Positions 13,395-19,517 of a DNA stretch of 22,593 nucleotides are shown piece by piece (the first letter of the stretch is position 1; the number at the start of each line of letters is the position of its first letter). Source of the DNA: a virus; IMG/VR virus record IMGVR_UViG_3300027985_000980, positions 1 to 22,593 of that record, one strand, 5' to 3'. The notes beneath the pieces were generated by a model. It made no database searches. It saw nothing but the letters and a program-made list of their open reading frames with translations, and was not told the DNA's origin. A program made the translations under genes and the position numbers.

Positions 13395-13644
13395 CGTAGC
13401 CTCCGCAATAACAGTGCCGCGCAAACCAAGCTTCCAGCTTCAAGCACCGCATCGCCCACAAGACCGGACCTCGTGAGAGCCAAGGACCGGCCTTTCCTTG
13501 GGCGTTTGTTCGAACGCTTACGATCCCATCAGCCCACCTGATACCGGGCTTGTAGTCGGCGTAGCGCTCTCCACAGTGGCACTCTTGTTCGTCCACCCAA
13601 TCTCCGGGGCTCCTTGGTGCTGGGAGCCGCTCGTTGACTGGCAT
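13321..13644 (-). CDS. Cys-pair miniprotein, unknown function
   Basis: This 107-residue protein contains Cys22-x-Cys24 in QECHCGERY and Cys78-x-Cys80 in RHCYCGGY, with a middle segment IRWADGIVSVRTNAQGKAGPW. The two closely spaced Cys pairs could form a metal site. The stop lies 74 bases inside the following gene, an unusually long overlap, so either the C-terminus is as drawn or a sequence error is present. The start overlaps no other gene and follows the previous stop by 1 base. Confidence 0.6.
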   Translation of the reverse strand: MPVNERLPAPRSPGDWVDEQECHCGERYADYKPGIRWADGIVSVRTNAQGKAGPWLSRGPVLWAMRCLKLEAWFARHCYCGGYDERDFDVGRDQGAVDLPELPTLEA

Positions 13645-13645
13645 C

Positions 13646-13855
13646 TCAACGCTGCGCCAAGAAGCGACGCAAAGCCCGGAGCTCAGGAGTCGTGTCCGTC
13701 CCCGCCTTCTTCAGGCTCTTGCTCGCTGCCTTCGCCAACAGCAACAATTCGAAGTACTGGCGTTTCCTCTTCTCCGAGGCTTGCCACACCCCGCAGTCCA
13801 CCTCGTGTTTCGGCGGATCCTTCTTTGCCCTCTTGCAGTGCGGACAAATCCACAT
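13646..13855 (-). CDS. Small CCHC zinc-finger protein
   Basis: This 69-residue protein has Cys4, Cys7, His17 and Cys21 (WICPHCKR ... KHEVDCGVW), a compact CCHC finger. A Lys/Arg/Leu-rich helix follows (residues 27-69), suitable for nucleic acid binding. GGAGG lies 10 bases before ATG 13855. Upstream, 13862-13965 shows no convincing gene. Confidence 0.7.
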   Translation of the reverse strand: MWICPHCKRAKKDPPKHEVDCGVWQASEKRKRQYFELLLLAKAASKSLKKAGTDTTPELRALRRFLAQR

Positions 13856-13965
13856 CTCTTAGATCCTCCATGGCTTTGCGGTAAGAAAAGAAAAGCCGTT
13901 CCGTAAGTACGTCGCAAGCGAGGCAGAAACGATTCACAGCCAAGGCGAGTCGGCTACAAGCTAAC

Positions 13966-14181
13966 CTAACTTGCGCCTCGTACTTTTTCCGTTCGGAGTT
14001 CACTGGTCTGCTCCCGTTGCCGCTCCGCCCTGTAAGAGCGAATCGCGTCGCGTGCAACTGTTTGAGAAACGCCGAAGTGCCGTGCGATCTCCACGATCGT
14101 CATGTCGCAAGACGGATCCATCGCCATCTTGCCAATCCTACGATTCCTTACTCTTCTTTCTTCCGCGTGTCGACTTTTCAT
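13966..14181 (-). CDS. Small helix-turn-helix protein
   Basis: This 71-residue basic protein contains MTIVEIARHFGVSQTVARDAIRSY at about residues 27-50, a good helix-turn-helix of the kind used by phage regulators and small terminase-type proteins. I use ATG 14181 (AGAGG 8 bases upstream) rather than a GTG three codons earlier. The N- and C-termini are rich in Arg and Glu. As it has no large partner domain, a DNA-binding regulator is most likely. Confidence 0.75.
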   Translation of the reverse strand: MKSRHAEERRVRNRRIGKMAMDPSCDMTIVEIARHFGVSQTVARDAIRSYRAERQREQTSELRTEKVRGAS

Positions 14182-14224
14182 ATCCCGCACCTCTGGAAGT
14201 TTTCTGGAGAGAGGGCAGCGTTGA

Positions 14225-14416
14225 CTACGTCGCCCATTCCACTACCAACTTGAGCACGGCTACGAACACCAACCCAGCCAAGAACCAGCGCCAACCCGAC
14301 CGCCGCACAACCGAGTAGGACAACTTGATTCGGCTCTCCCTATTGAACTCCGCAGTTGCAATTGCGATCCCCAACGGCCAGTAGCCTAACTCCTCTAACT
14401 TCGATGGTTTCCTCAT
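14225..14416 (-). CDS. Small membrane protein
   Basis: This 63-residue protein has a basic middle and one hydrophobic segment at residues 41-60 (WRWFLAGLVFVAVLKLVVEW) at its C-terminus. An AGGGGG sequence lies close before ATG 14416. It is the last of three consecutive small membrane or lipoprotein genes. No family is recognised; host membrane modification or exclusion of other phages is possible. Confidence 0.65.
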   Translation of the reverse strand: MRKPSKLEELGYWPLGIAIATAEFNRESRIKLSYSVVRRSGWRWFLAGLVFVAVLKLVVEWAT

Positions 14417-14424
14417 GAATCCCC

Positions 14425-14586
14425 CTACTTAAAGTACTTAGAGCTAACTACTGTTGCAACTAAGCCGCCAACAGCAATAATTAGCCCAATCCACGACAAA
14501 ACGCCTAACAACTTACCAACCCAAGGGCGCTCAACGAACTTCGCCAACCCATACAACAGTCGGTCGAACCAATCTTTCTGTTTCAA
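14425..14586 (-). CDS. Small membrane protein with TTG start
   Basis: A longer frame in this register reaches 14988, but its upper part overlaps the lipoprotein gene and has no ribosome-binding site. TTG 14586 has AAAGGAG 7 bases upstream and overlaps the lipoprotein stop (TTGA), so coupled translation is likely. The resulting 53 residues start KQKDWFDRLLYGLAKFVERPW after the initiator and contain one membrane span at about residues 25-47. Function unknown. Confidence 0.55.
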   Translation of the reverse strand: MKQKDWFDRLLYGLAKFVERPWVGKLLGVLSWIGLIIAVGGLVATVVSSKYFK

Positions 14587-14939
14587 GGACACTCTCCTTT
14601 CCAATCCGCCCAGTTCACAACGTCGTACTTGTGGCAGGAGCAACAATTCCGAACATGAGGAAACGCCGGGCACGCGTTCGACACCCCCAATCTGTCGTTT
14701 TTCCTCGCCGGTTCGACATTTGTCATTTTCGCTCCACACCCATCCTGCGATTGGATTCCCGAGCAATTTCGCGCAGTAGAGTAATCCGAGCCATACGAAT
14801 AACTCGGGTGGGGCGGGAGTTTCGAAACGATGCACCCATTTAGGTGTACTAGAAATAACAAAACTAGCAGGGCCACCTCCAGGATCTGCCCTCGCGTCAT
14901 CCTCTTCCCATTTCCCCAGGCCACGTCTCTTAATTTCAT
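14583..14939 (-). CDS. Cys-rich lipoprotein
   Basis: This 118-residue protein starts at ATG 14939 with GGAGG 6 bases upstream. It has a basic N-terminus, a hydrophobic core at residues 19-33, and a lipobox-like LNGC ending at Cys36, typical of signal peptidase II substrates. The mature part is rich in Cys (59, 68, 90, 99, 100, 102, 117), suggesting disulfides in the periplasm or outside. Residues 99-103 (CCSCH) match the heme-binding pattern CxxCH, but their late position and the lack of a clear axial Met make a cytochrome doubtful. An outer-membrane spanin is possible by layout but unusual, as it is far from the endolysin. Confidence 0.6.
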   Translation of the reverse strand: MKLRDVAWGNGKRMTRGQILEVALLVLLFLVHLNGCIVSKLPPHPSYSYGSDYSTARNCSGIQSQDGCGAKMTNVEPARKNDRLGVSNACPAFPHVRNCCSCHKYDVVNWADWKGECP

Positions 14940-15190
14940 CGTAAGCCTCCAAGTAATCGAGAAAAACCGCGATCCGTAGGGGGTGCATATGTCTATTGCA
15001 AAAATCGTTGCAGCCTTTCCTTACAAAATTAACTTTAACTTATAGTCACGTATAAGGAAAGTGAATTTACTGCAACTAGAAACACTCACCACTGTAAAAC
15101 AACAAGAATCGAACACGCTTTAGTTCCATAGATTTTGTAACATTTCCTACCATGCCCTCCCCGATCACGGTTTTTCATCCCTATGAATAA
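14940..15190. promoter_or_regulatory. AT-rich non-coding region with nested inverted repeats
   Basis: This is the longest non-coding stretch in the window and far more AT-rich than the rest. A perfect 9-bp inverted repeat CTTTCCTTA/TAAGGAAAG (15015-15023 and 15053-15061) is nested inside TTGCAG/CTGCAA (15008-15013 and 15070-15075). The region is also bracketed by a 12-of-13 inverted repeat (14962-14974 and 15163-15175, AAAAACCGYGATC). No convincing sigma-70 promoter is seen; the best is TTGCAG and TATACG 15 bases apart on the minus strand. It may hold a promoter, operator or replication origin. Confidence 0.5.
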
Positions 15191-15592
15191 CTAAGCGTGC
15201 AACGCCTTACTTGTCATGTGCTGGCGAACGCGCCGAGAGACGTCAATCTCAATGCGCTCTTTGAGCCAAGCCGAAAAGCAACGATACTCCACCGCCTCGT
15301 CCTCGGGGAAGCAATAGATGTCTCCCCGCGCCAACGGCAGCTGCAAGAACGGCTTGACCAACGCTACCCAATCCCGAGGGTGCATCGAGTCGCAATAGGA
15401 ACGGAACTCGGGCGCAATCCACAGCCCCTCCTTCCGCTCAATCCCGTACTCGTTGTCCGGGCGTCGCCCCATCCACCACAACTGAAACCCTGCCCCGCTG
15501 CGCAGCGCCTTGCGTAGTTCAATGAGCCGGTCGAGACCGTGCAGGTCCAACAGCAAGGAACAAGGTACCGGGCCTTCCCCTTCAATCCTCAT
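15191..15592 (-). CDS. Hypothetical early-region protein
   Basis: This 133-residue protein is not one I recognise. It starts MRIEGEGPVPCSLLLDLHGL and contains a Trp-rich middle (FQLWWMGRRPDNEYG, PRDWVALVKPFL) and a charged C-terminal helix. Its start overlaps the end of the zinc-ribbon gene upstream by 11 bases, so it belongs to the same operon. It is the last gene before the AT-rich non-coding region. Confidence 0.75.
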   Translation of the reverse strand: MRIEGEGPVPCSLLLDLHGLDRLIELRKALRSGAGFQLWWMGRRPDNEYGIERKEGLWIAPEFRSYCDSMHPRDWVALVKPFLQLPLARGDIYCFPEDEAVEYRCFSAWLKERIEIDVSRRVRQHMTSKALHA

Positions 15593-16313
15593 CGTCGGAA
15601 TCCTTTTTTACGAAGTCATACTGCCCACTGAAGACATTGTGTCGAAACTGTTCCATCGTGAAGACCGCTAACGCTACATCCGCCGACGAAGAGGACGCTA
15701 CAATTTGGCCTTCCTTATCGCATCCCAAGACCAACACGTACTTGAAGTCGGCTCGCATCGCCGAGAGCAAGACCCGATAGATCGGCAACTCTAGGGTCGT
15801 CGCCCCTTGGAAGCGTATAGTCTTGGAATCCGCCAGCAAGTCCTGGATCAATTTCTGGAGGAAGGCGCGTTCTTGTGCTTCCTTCCCTCCGCGTTCTATT
15901 GCCTCGGCGCACTCTTCAATCGCCGGAGTGTCGATCTCCTCTTTGTAGTCGAACTCCTCCGGGTCCGGCGCTCCTAGCACGCCCTCCTTGTTCTTGGCTG
16001 CTTCGAGCCGGCGAGCCAACTCTTCGAGCCGAATGGCGCATACGCCGGCCTCTCGATCGGCGTACGCTTTGCGGAGCAAGTCGTAAGTCTTCCAACAGCG
16101 CCCAGCGCCGTGAGCCCATTCGATCATCGCTCGGTAACCCGGTTCTTTATCCTCTTGCTTGGCGATGCCCTCTAACCACTGCGGCTCGGGAACTTCGAAG
16201 AGCACGCCACCGCAATAAGGACAACCGGGCAAGTTGGTGCCCGGAACCTTACCTACGGTGCTCTTGGGACCCCACCAAGTACAAACAGCGCCGTACGCAA
16301 TGAAGTTATCCAT
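15582..16313 (-). CDS. Zinc-ribbon phage protein, unknown function
   Basis: This 243-residue protein opens with YGAVCTWWGPKSTVGK, followed by LPGCPYCGGVLFEV (Cys31-x-x-Cys34) and, further on, a WLEG ... PGYRAMIEWAHG segment. An N-terminal CTWW-type strand followed by a CPxCGGxLFE ribbon recurs in small proteins of many tailed phages; none has a known function to my knowledge. The C-terminal half (residues 110-243) has a helical acidic stretch and a hydrophobic YVLVLGCDKEGQIVASSSS segment. AAAGGAG lies 6-7 bases before ATG 16313, which overlaps the MazG-like gene by 8 bases. Confidence 0.75.
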   Translation of the reverse strand: MDNFIAYGAVCTWWGPKSTVGKVPGTNLPGCPYCGGVLFEVPEPQWLEGIAKQEDKEPGYRAMIEWAHGAGRCWKTYDLLRKAYADREAGVCAIRLEELARRLEAAKNKEGVLGAPDPEEFDYKEEIDTPAIEECAEAIERGGKEAQERAFLQKLIQDLLADSKTIRFQGATTLELPIYRVLLSAMRADFKYVLVLGCDKEGQIVASSSSADVALAVFTMEQFRHNVFSGQYDFVKKDSDDED

Positions 16314-16590
16314 CGTCTCGCTCCTTTTGTTCCATTGCTGCGTCCAAAGTAATGAGGCAACGCAACGCCATCGCGCCGGTCTGCACCAACTCCTTCCTCA
16401 AGTCCTTAGGTCCGCGAGGCCCTCCGCACACCTGCCAATCCAACACCGCTTGCAACGCCTCGCCGGCTTCCTCCACCATTATAGCAACTTGGCGGACCGG
16501 ATCCTTCGGCCAAAGAGGGTGCGCTTCGCGAGCCCTACCAAGTTCGGCGCGAAATTCCGACAACAGCATGATCTCTTCGAAGAGCGCCAT
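16306..16590 (-). CDS. MazG-like nucleotide pyrophosphohydrolase
   Basis: I use ATG 16590, directly after the previous stop, giving 94 residues. The EExxE metal-binding motif of the all-alpha NTP pyrophosphatase fold is present as Glu40-Glu41-Ala-Gly-Glu44 in VEEAGEAL, and the second helix reads RKELVQTGAMALRCL (Glu67 and on), the form seen in phage MazG-like enzymes, with the usual second acidic residue replaced by Gln/Thr. It likely hydrolyses nucleoside triphosphates to monophosphates, which could tune the nucleotide pool with ThyX and the polymerase or lower host ppGpp. It overlaps the next gene by 8 bases. Confidence 0.75.
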   Translation of the reverse strand: MALFEEIMLLSEFRAELGRAREAHPLWPKDPVRQVAIMVEEAGEALQAVLDWQVCGGPRGPKDLRKELVQTGAMALRCLITLDAAMEQKERDDG

Positions 16591-16591
16591 C

Positions 16592-16993
16592 TTAACTGTC
16601 CAGCCCGGTGAGGTTCTTGCCGTCCGGCCCGACGATTCCGCTGCCCTGCTTGAGCGCCTGGGTCTGTCGTGCTTGCTTTTGCTGCCACGCCTGCATGATG
16701 GCCTTGCAAGCGGCGTCCAACGTCCCTTGCGACATCTTGATTGTGCCTTCGTCCGCTCCGAAAAGCAAACCCTCCAGCTGGCCAGCCATGAAAGACAAGC
16801 GGAGCGCTTCCACAACCGAGATCCCCAACTGTCCGAGCGGCGACGAACCCATTAAGAGAATTCCGAGCCGGTTCGGGTCAATTAGTATTCGGCCACCGTT
16901 CTTGATGATCAACTCGGCCATCTCAACTACGCGCTTCTTGCCCTGCTGATCCGAGCCTTCCAACCAAGTTTGTACCGTCACCCAACTAGACAT
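16592..16993 (-). CDS. Hypothetical protein beside the primase-helicase
   Basis: This 133-residue protein starts at ATG 16993 (MSSWVTVQ), with GAGGAG 6-7 bases upstream inside the end of the primase gene; a longer frame to 17149 lies wholly within that gene and is not used. It has an amphipathic Ile/Leu-rich middle (ILIDPNRLGILLMGSSPLGQ) and a Gln/Ala-rich helix (AWQQKQARQTQALKQ). No family is recognised. Its place between primase-helicase and MazG suggests a replication accessory role. Confidence 0.7.
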   Translation of the reverse strand: MSSWVTVQTWLEGSDQQGKKRVVEMAELIIKNGGRILIDPNRLGILLMGSSPLGQLGISVVEALRLSFMAGQLEGLLFGADEGTIKMSQGTLDAACKAIMQAWQQKQARQTQALKQGSGIVGPDGKNLTGLDS

Positions 16994-16995
16994 GT

Positions 16996-19329
16996 TCAGC
17001 TCCTCTTTTTGCGCCGAACGACAACACCGCCCGACTTTGGTTTCTTCCGCTTTGCTACAACAATTGGCTTGTGCTTGTGCTTCCCTTCGACGCGGCATTG
17101 ACTTCGCTCGCCGCCGACTGCAATCTCTTCCTTTGGGATCGTGTGGCACGGGTTCCGTACCCTAGCAATCTCCGCCGTCTTCCAGAGTTCTTTGATTCGC
17201 GGCGTTGCCCGGTAAAGGTAAAGCCGGCCTCGGCCCGTGTCCGGAATCGAAACCAAGCGGTCGATGACGCCCAACAACAGCAAGTCTTCGATCTTGCGCT
17301 GCAACGTTGTCATTGGGATGTTCGCCGTCTCGGCCAATTCCTTAGAAGAGATTCCCTTGAACTCCTTGTCGATCCTTTCGTGGTTGACTTGCAGCTTGAG
17401 CAGGCAGTTAAAGACGTCCAACGAAAAGCCCCGTGCCGTATCGAATGCTACGGTCTCGATCAAGTCGTAGATGTCCTCATCTAATTGCTTCTTGCCTTCT
17501 ACTATGGCCAGGCCCAAGCCCAGCTTAACCAGCTGCTTCGCCAAGCGTGTACCAACCTCGTGCTGCGGTCGGCTCTTGATGTTGTCTCGGACGTCCCTAT
17601 CAACTTGCGCCCGGAGCATGGCGATCAATTGGGCCATTGCAACGATTCGGGCCTTGAACCAGTCCGGCACATAAGGCAAGACGTCCGGTACTTTCTGGGA
17701 GAGGAAGGCCGCGGTCGAGATTGCTAACTTGGAACGCATCTCAGACTCGTGCGAGATGTTCTCCAAGGCGGCTAGAATCTGCCGCTCCGCTGAAAAGCCT
17801 ACCCCGTCGAACAGCTGGAACTTTAAGAACCGCTCGCCCAACGTAGCGCGAGTATTACCGTGGATGACCGGGGTGACGCCCGCTATGATACTGAAGTGGG
17901 CTTCGTATTCCCGGTAAACCCCGTTGCCGAACGACTTCTCGACTCGGCCGTCGTAGGCTCCGCGCAAGATCCCGTATATCTCTTCCTGCGCCGCGATGTG
18001 CATCGACATAATCTCGGTGTAATCCTTGATTACGAAGACTTTACCGTGGAGCTGCGGAATCAAAGAGGGATCCTCGCCGCCTGCCATCATCTTGAAGCCG
18101 GAGACTAACGAGTGCGGAGTTAACGAGCTCCGCATAAGCACATCGTCGGCTTCTGCCAGAGTTAAAAGCAATTCCGTTTTGCTACCTCCGGGCGGTGCTA
18201 CTAGGTAAAGCCACAACGGGTCGCCCGGTATTTGGTTGGAGAGCACGACCGCCAGCAGGATCTTAAGCGCGTCCACGTTCTTTGTCGGCATGTGGAGCCA
18301 CTTCTTGTACTCCGCAAGCAACTCCGGGAAATCCGGTACGTGGTCGAAGATTTGCCGGCCTGTTTCTGGGTCGAGCCGGACTCCTGCTGCTGCGAGCGCT
18401 TTGACTTTCTCCGGTGGGCGCTTGACCCGGATGTCTGTTTGAACTGCCGGATCGTAGCGCCTCGGCGTTGGCTGTGATAGTTTTGTCAACCGCTTGAGGA
18501 TTCCAGCAGCCGACCGTTTCTTGAGCTGTGCTTCCTTGATGACGTAGTCGCGAACGTCAAATCCTGGAGGAAGACTTTCGGGCCAGTGGACGAACCGATT
18601 CCGCTTTGTCACGGTGTGTGTCAACCGGAACGCTTTTAGAGAACCGTCGTCGCCAGCGTTGTCGGCATCGTAGAAGTAGATTACGTCTCGCCCGCTTAGC
18701 CATTCGACCCACTCCGGTTTGAAGACGTTCGCTCCGGGAGTTCCTACTACTATTCCTTGGCGACGGCAACGGTTGATGAGCCAGCGCATCGCGCCAACGT
18801 CCCAATCGCCTTCGCAGAAATAGACAGGCTCGGACCGGCGCTCCTTGATCCCAAGAAGTTCACCGCCGATGAGCCCGGTCTTCAACCCTTTAAGACTTTG
18901 CGTCCGGCCTCCGATCTTGTATCGGCGCAAGTCAACTAGCTTGCCCCTGGCGTCGCGGCAGGGAATGATCCAATGCGAGCCGTCGTAGCCCAAGTTCAGA
19001 GTCTTCCAGGCCTGGGTCGGCAAGCCCCGGTTCTCCGCCAAGCGACGCCACTCCCGGACGGAGATGTTCTCGGTCGACTGCTTGTAGTACTGCTCCAAGA
19101 ACGACGGGACGTTGCCTGACCGGTGGCAGCTGCCCGCCTTACAATCCCATTGCCCGGTCTCCGGATTGACGTAGAACTTCCCGTCCTTGCCGCAGAAGGG
19201 GCACTCTCCTACAAGGTTCCCTCCGCTCTCGTGGTTGAAGGAGACACCTAAAGCTTCCAGAGGGTACAAAAGCTTCGGCACTTCAATCGTGGACTCTTGG
19301 TTGGCTCTGCCTTTTCTATTTAGAGCCAT
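16996..19329 (-). CDS. Primase-helicase (zinc finger, TOPRIM, P-loop ATPase, winged helix)
   Basis: This 777-residue protein carries most of a replisome front end. Residues 43-69 form a zinc finger of CHC2 type (ECPFCGKDG ... DCKAGSCH). A TOPRIM primase core follows, with the acidic motif EGDWD at 173-177 and DAD at 221-223 in YFYDADNAGDDG. An ATPase domain has a P-loop read as APPGGSKT (378-385), in which the Gly before the catalytic Lys is Ser, a likely Walker B-type KDYT at 435-438, and a GERF arginine-finger-like end at 498-501. A winged-helix segment (ISSKELAETANIPMTTLQRKI) starts near 660, and the last 50 residues are very basic. It probably makes RNA primers and unwinds DNA for the polymerase upstream. 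Its start overlaps the previous gene by 14 bases. Confidence 0.9.
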   Translation of the reverse strand: MALNRKGRANQESTIEVPKLLYPLEALGVSFNHESGGNLVGECPFCGKDGKFYVNPETGQWDCKAGSCHRSGNVPSFLEQYYKQSTENISVREWRRLAENRGLPTQAWKTLNLGYDGSHWIIPCRDARGKLVDLRRYKIGGRTQSLKGLKTGLIGGELLGIKERRSEPVYFCEGDWDVGAMRWLINRCRRQGIVVGTPGANVFKPEWVEWLSGRDVIYFYDADNAGDDGSLKAFRLTHTVTKRNRFVHWPESLPPGFDVRDYVIKEAQLKKRSAAGILKRLTKLSQPTPRRYDPAVQTDIRVKRPPEKVKALAAAGVRLDPETGRQIFDHVPDFPELLAEYKKWLHMPTKNVDALKILLAVVLSNQIPGDPLWLYLVAPPGGSKTELLLTLAEADDVLMRSSLTPHSLVSGFKMMAGGEDPSLIPQLHGKVFVIKDYTEIMSMHIAAQEEIYGILRGAYDGRVEKSFGNGVYREYEAHFSIIAGVTPVIHGNTRATLGERFLKFQLFDGVGFSAERQILAALENISHESEMRSKLAISTAAFLSQKVPDVLPYVPDWFKARIVAMAQLIAMLRAQVDRDVRDNIKSRPQHEVGTRLAKQLVKLGLGLAIVEGKKQLDEDIYDLIETVAFDTARGFSLDVFNCLLKLQVNHERIDKEFKGISSKELAETANIPMTTLQRKIEDLLLLGVIDRLVSIPDTGRGRLYLYRATPRIKELWKTAEIARVRNPCHTIPKEEIAVGGERSQCRVEGKHKHKPIVVAKRKKPKSGGVVVRRKKRS

Positions 19330-19498
19330 CAGGAGCCTCGCTCTTGCGTTGCGCTTGTAAGCTGACCCAGCTTTCTAGGAGGATCAACTCTCTTAGAGTG
19401 AAGGTGTGCGCACCCGGCTTGTCTCTTTTGATCGCCGCCTGCGCACAGACCTCGTCACAAAGTGCGGCTCTGTTGTTCGTCCTCTTGGGATTGGCCAT
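19316..19498 (-). CDS. Small hypothetical protein between polymerase and primase
   Basis: This 60-residue protein begins MANPKRTNNRAALCDEVCAQAAIKR and continues with a helical TLRELILLESWVSLQAQRK segment. An AGGAGG lies 10 bases before ATG 19498. It overlaps the primase-helicase start by 14 bases. The basic N-terminus would suit nucleic acid or protein binding, but no family is recognised. Confidence 0.65.
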   Translation of the reverse strand: MANPKRTNNRAALCDEVCAQAAIKRDKPGAHTFTLRELILLESWVSLQAQRKSEAPDGSK

Positions 19499-19517
19499 TC
19501 CACATCAACCTCCTCCT

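Noticed and set aside
13683-14057. Open frame crossing the gap between the two small DNA-binding-type genes
   Set aside because: It overlaps both neighbours in other frames and has no start signal; only the 13862-13965 gap is unshared and it shows nothing clear, although a tiny gene with a CLAC pair cannot be excluded.
14587-14988. Upstream extension of the 53-residue membrane protein to a 187-residue protein
   Set aside because: The extension overlaps the lipoprotein gene and has no ribosome-binding site, whereas the TTG at 14586 has one.
14940-15190. tRNA gene or CRISPR array in the non-coding region
   Set aside because: No cloverleaf with a CCA-side acceptor stem and no regularly spaced direct repeats are seen here or elsewhere in the window.
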